DNA from: Acetobacteraceae bacterium AT-5844
GTDB lineage: Bacteria; Pseudomonadota; Alphaproteobacteria; Acetobacterales; Acetobacteraceae
Length of the DNA stretch: 38,597 nucleotides
Direction: 5' to 3'
Assembly (NCBI GenBank): GCA_000245075.1
Contig: JH599923.1
Span: 1 to 38,597, forward strand
Shown here in pieces: positions 25,267-33,136 of this stretch (positions are counted from its first letter, which is position 1; each line of letters starts with the position of its first letter). A model generated the notes under the pieces. It worked only from the letters and a program-made list of their open reading frames with translations. It searched no databases and was not told where the DNA came from. Made by a program: the position numbers and the translations under genes.

Positions 25267-26237
25267 GCGCAAATCTCCTGTGCGGCGAGACGGCCGGTGC
25301 CTTCAGGCGGCTGCCGGCCATCGGCATAGCGGAAGCCCTTCTCGGTGCCGACATCGGGGAGGTAACCGTAGATGGGCTCCCCGGGCAGGCTCTCCGCCAG
25401 AATGGCGCGCGCCTCGGCGAGCTTCGCGAGATCGACGCCGGTTTCCAGCCCCATCGCCTCCAGCATCCAGACCAGATCCTCCGTGACGATGTTGCCCGTG
25501 GCGCCCGGCGAATACGGGCAGCCGCCAATGCCGCCCTGCGAGGCATCAAAAGTCGTCACGCCGACTTCGAGCGCCGCGACGACATTGGCCAGGCCCTGGC
25601 CACGCGTGTTGTGAAAATGCGCTCCACCCGCACGCTCTCCCAGCTCGGCGCGCAGGCGGGAGAACAAGCGCTTCACTTGCGCCGGATTGCCATAGCCGAC
25701 GCCGTCCGAAAGGCCGACACTGTCCGCGCCCTTTTCAGCCAGCCGCACCGCCAGCGCGATGACATCATCCTCCGGCACAGCACTGGAAATGGTGCAGCCA
25801 AAGGCCGTGGATATGCCGATTTCGATTTGCGGTCGCTCCTCTTCCGGCAAGGTGGCACGCCAGGCGACGACCTCTCCCACCTGTTCCACCGCGCGGTCCG
25901 TGCTCACGCCGATATTGGCCCGGCTATGCGCGTCGGAGGCGGAGACCGGCATGGTGATGCGCCGCGCGCCCGCCGCCACGGCGTTCTGCACGCCACGGAG
26001 GTTCGGCGCCAGCGCCAGGACCGAGAGGCCCGGAATGGCGAGGGCGTCCTGAACCACCTCCGCCGTGTCCGCCATCTGCGGCAGCTTCTTCGGATTCACG
26101 AAGGAACCGACTTCGATCTCCCGAAGCCCGGCCGCGGCGAGCGCGCGTATCCAACGGATCTTCGCCTCTGTCGGCATGATGCGGTGGATGGATTGCAGCC
26201 CATCCCGCGGCCCGACTTCGCTGACCAGGATAGTCAT
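25263..26237 (-). CDS. Hydroxymethylglutaryl-CoA lyase family enzyme
   Basis: A 324-residue TIM-barrel lyase of the HMGL/DRE-TIM group. The start MTILVSEVGPRDGLQ carries the metal and substrate motif (VGPRDGLQ). EIEVGSFVNPKKLPQMAD, the Asp/His metal residues in SVGLSDGVGYG and GAHFHNTRGQGLAN, and the cysteine-loop motif GGIGGCPYSPGATGN are all visible. HMG-CoA lyase cleaves its substrate to acetoacetate and acetyl-CoA; the family also cleaves related 3-hydroxy-3-methyl acyl-CoAs. An in-frame GTG at 26246 is possible, but the ATG at 26237 fits the family better. It is the first gene of a two-gene operon with a CoA-transferase and is divergent from an IclR regulator across a palindrome. Confidence 0.93.
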   Translation of the reverse strand: MTILVSEVGPRDGLQSIHRIMPTEAKIRWIRALAAAGLREIEVGSFVNPKKLPQMADTAEVVQDALAIPGLSVLALAPNLRGVQNAVAAGARRITMPVSASDAHSRANIGVSTDRAVEQVGEVVAWRATLPEEERPQIEIGISTAFGCTISSAVPEDDVIALAVRLAEKGADSVGLSDGVGYGNPAQVKRLFSRLRAELGERAGGAHFHNTRGQGLANVVAALEVGVTTFDASQGGIGGCPYSPGATGNIVTEDLVWMLEAMGLETGVDLAKLAEARAILAESLPGEPIYGYLPDVGTEKGFRYADGRQPPEGTGRLAAQEICA

Positions 26238-26322
26238 GCCCCACACTCCCGGAAGCTGAGATGCAAAGCGTGGGATGGGCGAGGCATGGGCACCGTCTCC
26301 TCAGGCCCTCGTCAGGGCATAT

Positions 26323-26339
26323 TTTCTGTCAGACAGAAA
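26323..26339. promoter_or_regulatory. 17-bp palindrome, candidate IclR operator
   Basis: TTTCTGTC-A-GACAGAAA is a perfect inverted repeat. It sits in an AT-rich stretch between the divergent lyase operon (start 26237) and the IclR gene (start 26388). Position and symmetry suit an autoregulated IclR-family site controlling both directions. Confidence 0.7.
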
Positions 26340-26387
26340 TAATTACTTCTGGAAAGAAAAATTAGTTGGCTTCATTCTCCGGCGTCA

Positions 26388-27176
26388 ATGGAAAAGCCAG
26401 CCCCGCATCCTGAGCCCCGGCGCCGTGGCCGCCCCCCTTCCGCGAACAAGGCAGCGGAGGAAGAGAGCGTGCTGCGCGTGGAGGCGGTGGAGCGTGCCCT
26501 CTCGCTCCTTGAAGTCTTCGACCGGCAGGCGGCCCATGGCCACGCCACAAGGTTGAGCCTGAGCGAGCTGGCCGCCGGTGCCGGCCTGTACCCGAGCACC
26601 GTGCATCGCCTCACGGCCTCGCTCATCCGCTATGGCTATCTCCAGCGCGATGCCGATGGCGCCTTCCGCCTCGGGCCGAGCCTGCTGCGCATGGGCCTGC
26701 TTTACCGCGACAGCTTCAACCTGGCCGATTTCATCCGCCCCGCCCTCGCCGCCCTCACCCGGGAGACCGGCGAGACCTCGGCCTTCTTCATCCGCGAGGG
26801 GCAGGACCGGCTCTGCCTGTTCCGCCACCACTCCGACCGGTTGATCCGCCACCATGTGGAGGAAGGCACGCGCCTGCCGCTCGACCGTGGCGCCAGTGGC
26901 CATGTGCTCACCGCCTATTCCGATGGGCATGACGAAAAGAGTGCCGCTCTGCGCGCCGCCGGCCATGCCATCTCCCTCGGCGAGCGCGACCCGGAGGCGG
27001 CGGCCATCGCCGCGCCGGTCTTTGGCCCGAACGGCTTTCTGGGCGCCCTCAGCATCGGCGGCCTGCGCCATCGGTTCGACGAGGCGGTTTGCCGGCAGCT
27101 CGCCGCCACCGTCATGCGCGCCGCCGCAGCCCTTACCACCAGCCTCGGTGGCCGTCCGCCGCCAGGCCAAGCATGA
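26388..27176 (+). CDS. IclR-family transcriptional regulator
   Basis: A 262-residue regulator. After a Pro/Arg-rich lead, VLRVEAVERALSLLEVFDRQ starts the winged helix-turn-helix, with LSLSELAAGAGLYPSTVHRLTASLIRYGYL as the DNA-recognition part (motif pieces LSLSELAAGAGL and YPSTVHRLTASL). The effector domain includes RETGETSAFFIREGQDRLCL, RLPLDRGASGHVLTAYSDG and AAIAAPVFGPNGFLGALSIGG. IclR proteins sense small organic acids or their derivatives. It is divergent from the CoA-transferase/lyase pair and 25 bp ahead of the SMP-30-like gene, so it probably controls both. No clear Shine-Dalgarno is visible. Confidence 0.94.
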   Translation: MEKPAPHPEPRRRGRPPSANKAAEEESVLRVEAVERALSLLEVFDRQAAHGHATRLSLSELAAGAGLYPSTVHRLTASLIRYGYLQRDADGAFRLGPSLLRMGLLYRDSFNLADFIRPALAALTRETGETSAFFIREGQDRLCLFRHHSDRLIRHHVEEGTRLPLDRGASGHVLTAYSDGHDEKSAALRAAGHAISLGERDPEAAAIAAPVFGPNGFLGALSIGGLRHRFDEAVCRQLAATVMRAAAALTTSLGGRPPPGQA

Positions 27177-27201
27177 ACGACAATACGGAGAGAAACGCCT
27201 G

Positions 27202-28098
27202 ATGATGCTGGATACGCCACCCCTGCGTGTCGAAACGCAGCTCTACAGCGCCATGCCGGAGGCGCTGCGGCGGCCGGTGGTGACCGAATGGTCCCGCGCC
27301 AACAAGAAGGGCGAGGCCGTGGATTGCTTCCTGGAAGGGCCGTGCCTCGATACGGAGGGCAATCTCTACCTGGTGGACGTGCCGCATGGCCGCATCCTGC
27401 GCGTGACGCCAGCGAAGGAATGGTCCGTCATCGCTGAGTATGATGGCGAGCCCAATGGGCTGGCGCTGCATCCGGATGGCGACCGGCTTTGCATCACCGA
27501 CTACAAGCAGGGGCTGCTGGCACTCGACCTTCGCGGCGGGAAGCCGGAGCCGCTGCTGGCCCGCCGCAACAGTGAGCGCTTCAAGGGCCCCAATGATCTG
27601 GTCTTCGCCCGCAATGGCGATCTCTACTTCACCGACCAGGGCCAGACCGGGCTGCACGACCCGACCGGCCGCGTCTTCCGCCTGACGCCGCAGGGGCGGC
27701 TGGACTGCCTGCTCTCCAACGGGCCGAGCCCGAACGGGCTGGTGCTCTCACCGGAGGAGGATGTGCTGTTCGTCGCGATGACACGCGACAATTCCGTGTG
27801 GCGCCTGCCCCTCTTGCCGGATGGCTCGACAACGAAGGTCGGCCGCTTCGCTTCCTTCCACGGCGTCTCCGGCCCGGATGGCATGGCGATGGACAGCAGC
27901 AAGCGGCTCTTTGTCGCGCATGCCTCGCTCGGTTGCGTCTTTGTCCTCTCCACCCAGGGCGAGGTGCTGGCGCGGCTGCGTTCGTGCCGCGGCCATACCG
28001 TGACCAACCTGACTCTGACCGGCACGCGTGCGCTCATCACCGAGTCACAGACGGGCGCGGTGCTGGAAGCCGAGCTGGGAGAGCTGCCCCTCCCCTGA
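27202..28098 (+). CDS. SMP-30/gluconolactonase-like beta-propeller hydrolase
   Basis: A 298-residue cytoplasmic protein with GGAGAG 9 bp before the ATG. SMP-30/LRE family signs are FLEGPCLDTEGNLYLVDVPHGRI (N-terminal metal glutamate and first blade), EPNGLALHPDGDRLCITDY, FKGPNDLVFARNGDLYFTD (metal-binding Asn/Asp), SPNGLVLSPEEDVLFVA and GPDGMAMDSSKRLFVAH. Members hydrolyse sugar or other lactones with a divalent metal. It lies between the IclR gene and a Bug binding protein in one likely operon. The actual substrate is unknown; the neighbourhood suggests a lactone intermediate of an organic-acid pathway. Confidence 0.9.
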   Translation: MMLDTPPLRVETQLYSAMPEALRRPVVTEWSRANKKGEAVDCFLEGPCLDTEGNLYLVDVPHGRILRVTPAKEWSVIAEYDGEPNGLALHPDGDRLCITDYKQGLLALDLRGGKPEPLLARRNSERFKGPNDLVFARNGDLYFTDQGQTGLHDPTGRVFRLTPQGRLDCLLSNGPSPNGLVLSPEEDVLFVAMTRDNSVWRLPLLPDGSTTKVGRFASFHGVSGPDGMAMDSSKRLFVAHASLGCVFVLSTQGEVLARLRSCRGHTVTNLTLTGTRALITESQTGAVLEAELGELPLP

Positions 28099-28141
28099 CA
28101 CTCCCGCCTTCAAAAAAATAAATGTCCAAGGAAAACACAGC

Positions 28142-29146
28142 ATGATCACACAGGACCCGCCGCGCCACGGCCTGCTCTCACGTCGCCTGTTGCTGCATGC
28201 CGCGCCCGGCCTCGCCGTGGCGGCGCTTGCGCTTCCTGCCCTGGCGGCCGGTTACCCCTCTCGTGCGGTGCGCATCGTCGTGCCTTACGCGCCGGGCGGG
28301 GCGGTGGACACGCTGGCACGGCGGATGGCTCAGAAGCTCACCGAACGCCTTGGCCAGCCCTTTGTGGTGGAGAACCGGAGCGGCGCGACCGGCACCATCG
28401 GCACCGCTGAAGTGGCACGCTCGGCGCCGGATGGGCTGACGCTGCTGGCCATGGACAATACCTACGCAACGCTGCCCTTCCTCTTCAACAACCTGCCCTT
28501 CGACCACGCCAACGCCTTCATCCCGATCACCCTGACCGCCATCTCGCCTGTTCTGATGGTGACAGGTGCGCGCTCGCCCTATCGCGATCTCGGTACCATG
28601 CTGGAAACGGCGCGCAAACAGCCGGAGAAGGTGACCTTCGGCTCCGGCGGCGTCGGCAGCTCACTGCATCTTTCGGCGGAAGCGCTCCAGCAGGCCGCTG
28701 GCGTGAAGATGTTCCACGTGCCCTACAAGGGCGGCGGCGAGGCGGTGAAGGCGACGCTGGCGGGCGAAGTGGATTTCTGCATGACGTCGCTCGGCTCTTC
28801 CCTGGCGCCCATCCAGGGTGGGCTGCTGCGCGGGCTGGCGATCTGTGGCGACAGCCGCGCGTCCAGCCTGCCGGATGTGCCGACATTTGCCGAAGCTGGC
28901 CTGCCGCAGGTCAATATCGTCAACTGGTCTGGCTTGGCGGCGCCACGCGGCACCCCACAAGCGGTGATCGACACGCTTTATCAGGCCATGGCGGCGTCAT
29001 TGCAGGACGAGGTCATGAAAACCTTCCTGGCCAGTATTGCCTCCACGCCAGGAGGCATGCCGCCCGAAGCATTCACCGATCTCATCCGGCGCGAGGCGGA
29101 AAGCTGGGGCGCCGTGGCCCAGCGCGCGGGCATCGAGCGGCAGTAA
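28142..29146 (+). CDS. Bug-family (TctC-like) periplasmic substrate-binding protein, copy 1
   Basis: A 334-residue exported protein. The start MITQDPPRHGLLSRRLLLHAA resembles a Tat-like signal (SRRLLLHAA) followed by a hydrophobic stretch to ALPALAAGYPSR. The mature N-terminus YPSRAVRIVVPYAPGGAVDTLAR is the Bug signature. FGSGGVGSSLHLSAEAL and FHVPYKGGGEAVKATLAGEVD follow, and the C-terminus is typical. Bug proteins bind carboxylates or other organic solutes for tripartite tricarboxylate transporters, but no TctA/TctB gene is here. It follows the SMP-30-like gene by 43 bp with an AAGGAA ribosome binding site, so it probably captures the substrate of this cluster. Confidence 0.92.
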   Translation: MITQDPPRHGLLSRRLLLHAAPGLAVAALALPALAAGYPSRAVRIVVPYAPGGAVDTLARRMAQKLTERLGQPFVVENRSGATGTIGTAEVARSAPDGLTLLAMDNTYATLPFLFNNLPFDHANAFIPITLTAISPVLMVTGARSPYRDLGTMLETARKQPEKVTFGSGGVGSSLHLSAEALQQAAGVKMFHVPYKGGGEAVKATLAGEVDFCMTSLGSSLAPIQGGLLRGLAICGDSRASSLPDVPTFAEAGLPQVNIVNWSGLAAPRGTPQAVIDTLYQAMAASLQDEVMKTFLASIASTPGGMPPEAFTDLIRREAESWGAVAQRAGIERQ

Positions 29147-29192
29147 ACGAGACGGGGCGGGCTCCATCGGCCCCCCCGCCATCAGCCGCGGC

Positions 29193-30137
29193 CTATGCCG
29201 GCTGGCTCACCTTCCCCAGCAGCTTTCCTTCCCACACTCCCTCCTCCACCATCGCCGCGACCTCCTGCTGCAACAGCTCCTGAAAGCGCTGCACCGCGAG
29301 AGACGCCTTCCGGCCCATCGGCCGGGCGATCACCAGCTTCCGCGAGAGGTGCGGGTCCACCACCCAGCAGGCGGCCAGCTTTCCTTCCAGAACTTCCTGA
29401 TGCACGGCGGGCATGGGCAGAACCGTTCCTCCAATGCCCGCGGCCACCAGCCCCTTCAGCACCTGAAGGGCATCCACCTCCACCGGAATGGTCAGGTGGA
29501 GGCCTTTCCGTGCGGCTTCATTCTCGATGAGAATTCGCAATCCGTGCTGCGGCCCAGGGAGGATCAGCTTCTGCTCAGCCAGTTCCGCGAATGAGATGGC
29601 AGCATGCTGTCCCCTCATGGCCTGGCCTTGCGTGATGAAATACAGGTTCTCGACCAGCAGCGGCGTGAACCGGATGTTCGCCCCCTGCTCCGTCCCATAC
29701 AGCACGGCGATGTCGATCTCGCTGCTGTGCAGCCAATCTAACAAATATCCGCTGAAAGCCGTAACGACGCGGAGCCGCACCTCCGGATAGCATTGCAGAA
29801 AGCGCTGGATCAGCCGCGTGGCCAGCACATCCCCTACAGTCGGCGGCACGCCGAGAATGACCTGCCCACGAACCGAGCCGGCTTCCAGGCTGAGATCCGC
29901 ACGTGTTTCCTCGATCTGCCGCAGGATGCTCGCCGCCCTCTCCCGTAGCATCTCCCCGGCATGGGTCAGCACCATGCCTCGGCCGTGGCGGCTGAACAGC
30001 GTGACCTTGAGCTCCTCCTCCAGCATCCGGATCTGCCGGCTCAAGGCGGGCTGCACGATGCGCAGGCGGTCCGAGGCTTTGCTAAGGCTGCCAAGTTCCG
30101 CCACCTGCATGAAAGTGGCCAGTTGCTTGAGATCCAT
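29193..30137 (-). CDS. LysR-type transcriptional regulator
   Basis: A 314-residue regulator from MDLKQLATFMQVAELGSLSK; an ATG seven codons upstream (30158) is an alternative. The helix-turn-helix spans about residues 17-36 (SLSKASDRLRIVQPALSRQI), followed by LEEELKVTLFSRHGRGMVLT. The effector domain begins VRGQVILGVPPTVGDVLATRL. It is divergent from the split ThDP decarboxylase genes, the usual arrangement for a LysR activator of the adjacent operon. The short intergenic region holds TTAT-N13-ATAA. The inducer is unknown but likely a substrate or product of the divergent operon. Confidence 0.93.
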   Translation of the reverse strand: MDLKQLATFMQVAELGSLSKASDRLRIVQPALSRQIRMLEEELKVTLFSRHGRGMVLTHAGEMLRERAASILRQIEETRADLSLEAGSVRGQVILGVPPTVGDVLATRLIQRFLQCYPEVRLRVVTAFSGYLLDWLHSSEIDIAVLYGTEQGANIRFTPLLVENLYFITQGQAMRGQHAAISFAELAEQKLILPGPQHGLRILIENEAARKGLHLTIPVEVDALQVLKGLVAAGIGGTVLPMPAVHQEVLEGKLAACWVVDPHLSRKLVIARPMGRKASLAVQRFQELLQQEVAAMVEEGVWEGKLLGKVSQPA

Positions 30138-30174
30138 GCTGCCATCAAATCTCGGCATAGAAAGCAGAGCAAGA

Positions 30175-30195
30175 TTATAATTCCGCTACGAATAA
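30175..30195. promoter_or_regulatory. Candidate LysR binding site
   Basis: TTAT (30175-30178) and ATAA (30192-30195) are inverted around 13 bp, partly overlapping ATTATAAT. They lie in the 110-bp gap between the LysR gene and the decarboxylase alpha gene. The spacing is close to the T-N11-A architecture of LysR sites. The arms are short, so this is tentative. Confidence 0.4.
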
Positions 30196-30247
30196 CTTCG
30201 GGCCTACACCAGAAAAAACCTCAATGTCGGTGGAGGAGACGTCTCGG

Positions 30248-30787
30248 ATGGCGCTCGATAGCGTGGGTGCGGCCGCGCCCAACTGGCAACAGGACGTCTT
30301 CGACGTTCTGAAAGCCGCGAAGGTCAGGCACGTCGTCTATGTCCCCGATGCCGGGCACGCGACGGCCATACGGCTGGCCGAGGCGGATGAGGACATCCAA
30401 TCCGTCGTGCTGACAACGGAGGAGGAAGGCATCGGCTACCTGGCCGGCGCCTGGCTGGGCGGCGAGCGCGGCGTACTGCTGATGCAATCCAGTGGCGTGG
30501 GCAATTGCATCAACACGCTGGCGCTGCAGGCCTGCACCCGCTTCCCGCTGTTGATGGTGGTGACCATGCGGGGCGACTGGGCCGAGTTCAACCAGTGGCA
30601 GAACCCCATGGGGCAAGCCACGGAAGCCGCCCTCAAGCTGATGGGCGTGCTGACCTGGCGCGCCGATGAACCCAAGGACGTCGCCCCGCTCCTGCGCGGC
30701 GCTGCCACCATGGCCTTCGAGGGAGATGCCGCCTGCGCGGTGCTGCTCGGCCAGCGATTGATCGGTGAGAAGGAGTGGGTGAAGTGA
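30248..30787 (+). CDS. ThDP-dependent 2-oxoacid decarboxylase, alpha (PYR-domain) subunit
   Basis: A 179-residue subunit resembling the N-terminal domain of sulfopyruvate (ComD) and phosphonopyruvate decarboxylases. WQQDVFDVLKAAKVRHVVYVPD begins the domain. TTEEEGIGYLAGAWLGGERG carries the glutamate that activates ThDP (pieces TTEEEGIGYL and AGAWLGGERG). VLLMQSSGVGNCINTLALQA and FPLLMVVTMRG complete the PYR fold. The ATG at 30248 is preferred for its GGAGGAG ribosome site 9 bp away; an ATG at 30224 lacks one. It overlaps the beta gene by 4 bp. Together the two should decarboxylate a 2-oxoacid to an aldehyde. The substrate side chain (sulfo, phosphono or other) cannot be told from sequence. 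Confidence 0.85.
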   Translation: MALDSVGAAAPNWQQDVFDVLKAAKVRHVVYVPDAGHATAIRLAEADEDIQSVVLTTEEEGIGYLAGAWLGGERGVLLMQSSGVGNCINTLALQACTRFPLLMVVTMRGDWAEFNQWQNPMGQATEAALKLMGVLTWRADEPKDVAPLLRGAATMAFEGDAACAVLLGQRLIGEKEWVK

Positions 30788-31371
30788 CCAGGGGTGGAAC
30801 GCTCGACCGGCGCGCCATCGTCGCCGACCTGCTCAAGGACCGCGGCGACCTGCTTGTCGTCACCGGCCTCGGCTCCCCGTCCTATGACGTGATGGCCGCG
30901 GGCGATCACGACCACAATTTCTACCTCTGGGCCGCCATGGGCAGCGCGGCCATGGTGGGGCTGGGCCTGGCTCAGGCGCAGCCGGAGCGGCCGGTGCTGG
31001 TGGTGACCGGCGATGGCGAGCAGCTGATGGGCTTCGGGGCCCTCGCGACCATTGCGCTGCGCAAGCCGCGCAACCTCAGCATCGTCATTCTGGATAACGG
31101 CCATTTCGGCGAGACCGGCATGCAGCCGAGCCATGCCGGCCAGGGCATTGAGTTCACCCGTGTGGCGGAGGCGATGGGCTTCCCGACGGTCGACCTCATT
31201 ACCGAGCGGCAGGGCGTGGAGCCGCTTCGCCGGCGCCTTCACGCGCGGGAGGGGCTGAACCTCGCCGTCGTGAAGATCAGGCCCGAGAACCCGCCGCGCG
31301 CCTTGCCGCCGCGCGATGGTGTCCATGTCAAGAACCGCTTCCGCCAGGCACTGGGGTTCCGGCCGGCATGA
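30784..31371 (+). CDS. ThDP-dependent 2-oxoacid decarboxylase, beta (PP-domain) subunit
   Basis: A 195-residue partner, GTG start at 30784 with AAGGAG 9 bp upstream; the start overlaps the alpha stop (GTGA). The ThDP/Mg motif is GDGEQLMGFGALATIALR through VILDNGHFGETG (the G-D-G ... N pattern). YLWAAMGSAAMVGLGLAQAQ precedes it, as in ComE and phosphonopyruvate decarboxylase C-domains. The C-terminus PPRDGVHVKNRFRQALGF is a short tail. A 44-codon ORF starts on its stop codon. The operon alpha-beta-(small ORF)-Bug is probably activated by the divergent LysR regulator. Confidence 0.87.
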   Translation: MTRGGTLDRRAIVADLLKDRGDLLVVTGLGSPSYDVMAAGDHDHNFYLWAAMGSAAMVGLGLAQAQPERPVLVVTGDGEQLMGFGALATIALRKPRNLSIVILDNGHFGETGMQPSHAGQGIEFTRVAEAMGFPTVDLITERQGVEPLRRRLHAREGLNLAVVKIRPENPPRALPPRDGVHVKNRFRQALGFRPA

Positions 31372-31499
31372 GCACCGGGGCAGCGCTGTTGGAAGGCCCA
31401 GGAAAAAGCGGCCGGGAGGCAATCTGCGAATATTTGCAGACGGAGACGGTGTGGGTGAACCTGCAGGAGGGCGTGCCAAACCTATCCGTCATGCGCTGA
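31368..31499 (+). CDS. Tiny coupled ORF after the decarboxylase (43 aa, unknown)
   Basis: An ATG overlaps the beta-subunit stop (ATGA) and opens a 43-residue frame beginning MSTGAALLEGPGKSGREAIC and ending PNLSVMR. It has no recognised domain and no own ribosome site beyond coupling. The 18-bp near-palindrome at 31423-31440 lies inside it, so this stretch may instead be regulatory DNA. Coding status is uncertain. Confidence 0.25.
   Translation: MSTGAALLEGPGKSGREAICEYLQTETVWVNLQEGVPNLSVMR
31423..31440. promoter_or_regulatory. 18-bp near-perfect palindrome before second Bug gene
   Basis: TCTGCGAATATTTGCAGA is symmetric except for one pair. It lies 142 bp ahead of the Bug gene start and 51 bp after the decarboxylase beta stop. 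It could be an operator for a separate promoter of the Bug gene. Confidence 0.5.
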
Positions 31500-31581
31500 T
31501 ATCCAGCCGCGGCACGGCCTGGAAGCGGGGCAACGAGACCTGGCCCGGCCAGCAACAGCCGCGTGAACCCAGGGAGGACCC

Positions 31582-32574
31582 ATGTCTGGAATTCATCGCC
31601 GTGCCTTGCTCCGAACCGTCGCCGCTGGCGCTGCCGCGCCGGCGGTCCTGGCGAGATCAGCTGCCGCAGCCTCCTGGCCCGAACAGCCGGTGCGCCTGAT
31701 CTGCCCCTTCGCCGCTGGGGGTCCGACCGACGTGGCGGCGCGCCTCGTCGCGGATGGAATGACCGGCGTGCTGCCACAGCGCGTGCTTGTCGAGAACCGG
31801 ACAGGCTCCGGCGTGGTCGTCGGCACCGAGGCCGTGGCGAAGGCGCCGGCCGACGGATACACCCTGCTCTACAGCACCATCGCCCACGCGGTGCTGCGTC
31901 CCCTCTTCCCCAATCTCAGCTTCGATCCGCTCAAGGATTTCCGGCCGGTCGCCCTGGCCGGCACAATCCCGATGCTGTTGATGGTGAACAACGCGGTGCC
32001 CGCGCGAAACCTGCAGGAACTCATTGCGATGTTCCGCAGCAAGCCAGGCCAGTACGACTATGGCAGTTCCGGCGCGGGTGGTGCGGTGCACTTGGCCACG
32101 GAGTTGTTTCTGCACCAGGCAGGTGGCTTGAAGGTGAACCATATTCCCTATCGCGGCTCGGCTCCGGCGATGCCCGATCTGCTGAACGGCAATCTCACCA
32201 TGTTCCTGAACGTGGCATCGGACGGCATCGCCAGTGTGCAGCGTGGCACCACACGCGCGCTCGCCGTCAGCTCCGCGCAGCGCTTGCCGCAGTTACCTGA
32301 CGTGCCGACCTTCGCCGAAGCCGGCCTGACGGAATACGAGGCCTATACCTGGCATATGATCTTCGCACCCGCGGCAACTCCGACCCCGATTGTCGATCAG
32401 CTGAATGAGGCTGTGAACAAGGTGTTGCGCACGCCTAACCTGCAGCAGCGGTTCAGTGACCTCTCGATCCAGGTCCGGACCGACAGCACGCCCGCCACGG
32501 CACTCGCCTGGCTGCAATCAGAAACCGCAAAGTGGGAAGGCGTGGTGCGGGGGGCGGGCATCACCGTGAACTGA
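31582..32574 (+). CDS. Bug-family (TctC-like) periplasmic substrate-binding protein, copy 2
   Basis: A 330-residue exported protein with GGGAGGA upstream. The N-terminus IHRRALLRTVAAGAAAPAVLA is a twin-arginine-like signal; the mature protein starts SWPEQPVRLICPFAAGGPTD, the Bug signature. YGSSGAGGAVHLATELF and NHIPYRGSAPAMPDLLNGN follow, with a typical LPQLPDVPTFAEAGL hinge near the C-terminus. It is related to, but clearly distinct from, the Bug protein at 28142-29146, so the two may bind different solutes. No TctAB membrane genes are present. It lies downstream of the decarboxylase genes and upstream of a MarR regulator. Confidence 0.93.
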   Translation: MSGIHRRALLRTVAAGAAAPAVLARSAAAASWPEQPVRLICPFAAGGPTDVAARLVADGMTGVLPQRVLVENRTGSGVVVGTEAVAKAPADGYTLLYSTIAHAVLRPLFPNLSFDPLKDFRPVALAGTIPMLLMVNNAVPARNLQELIAMFRSKPGQYDYGSSGAGGAVHLATELFLHQAGGLKVNHIPYRGSAPAMPDLLNGNLTMFLNVASDGIASVQRGTTRALAVSSAQRLPQLPDVPTFAEAGLTEYEAYTWHMIFAPAATPTPIVDQLNEAVNKVLRTPNLQQRFSDLSIQVRTDSTPATALAWLQSETAKWEGVVRGAGITVN

Positions 32575-32704
32575 CGCCGAAAAGGTGAGGGCGACGCCCG
32601 CCCTCACCCATGGCAGCCCGCTCGCCCGCGTCCGGCACTCCACGCATGGGTCGCAACCTCATTTTGCGGCTGGCCGCGTCATGGTGAGAACGGTATGCCG
32701 AGGC

Positions 32705-33136
32705 ATGACGACGCCGACCGATGCCCAGCTCGCAACCCTTGGTGCTGCCTTCGGCACGTTTGCGCGGCGATACAAGCTGTCCGCTGCCAACCTCGCCGAC
32801 AGTCCGCTCAACGAGGTCGACACCCAGGCGCTCCTCTACGTCGCCGAGCACCAGGATTGCGGACCGACCGATATCGCCCGGTTTCTCGGCCTCCCCAATA
32901 CGACCATCTCGTCGGCCACTGACAGGCTGGCCAAGCGCGGGCTGCTGGAGCGCGCACGCATGGAGGATGACCGGCGTGCCGTTGCGCTCCGCCTGTCCAG
33001 CGAGGGAGAGACCCGCGTCGCGGCTATCCGCCAGGCCTACCAGGACATGTGCCGCCTGATGCTCGACCCCCTGACGCCGCAGGAGCGGGAGACCTTCATC
33101 TCCCTTATAACGAAGATCGTATTCAACGACCATTGA
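32705..33136 (+). CDS. MarR-family transcriptional regulator
   Basis: A 143-residue winged-helix regulator from MTTPTDAQLATLGAAFGTFA. Longer in-frame starts (ATG 32681, GTG 32585) add non-family residues, and none has a good ribosome site. DNA-binding features are LNEVDTQALLYVAEHQDCGPTD (pieces LNEVDTQALL and YVAEHQDCGPTD), IARFLGLPNTTISSATDRLAKRG with recognition helix TTISSATDRL, and the wing RARMEDDRRAVALRLSSEGE with the D-x-R motif. MarR proteins repress nearby genes until an aromatic or other ligand binds. It sits 72 bp upstream of the molybdenum hydroxylase operon, and a 20-bp inverted repeat spans its own stop codon. Confidence 0.92.
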   Translation: MTTPTDAQLATLGAAFGTFARRYKLSAANLADSPLNEVDTQALLYVAEHQDCGPTDIARFLGLPNTTISSATDRLAKRGLLERARMEDDRRAVALRLSSEGETRVAAIRQAYQDMCRLMLDPLTPQERETFISLITKIVFNDH

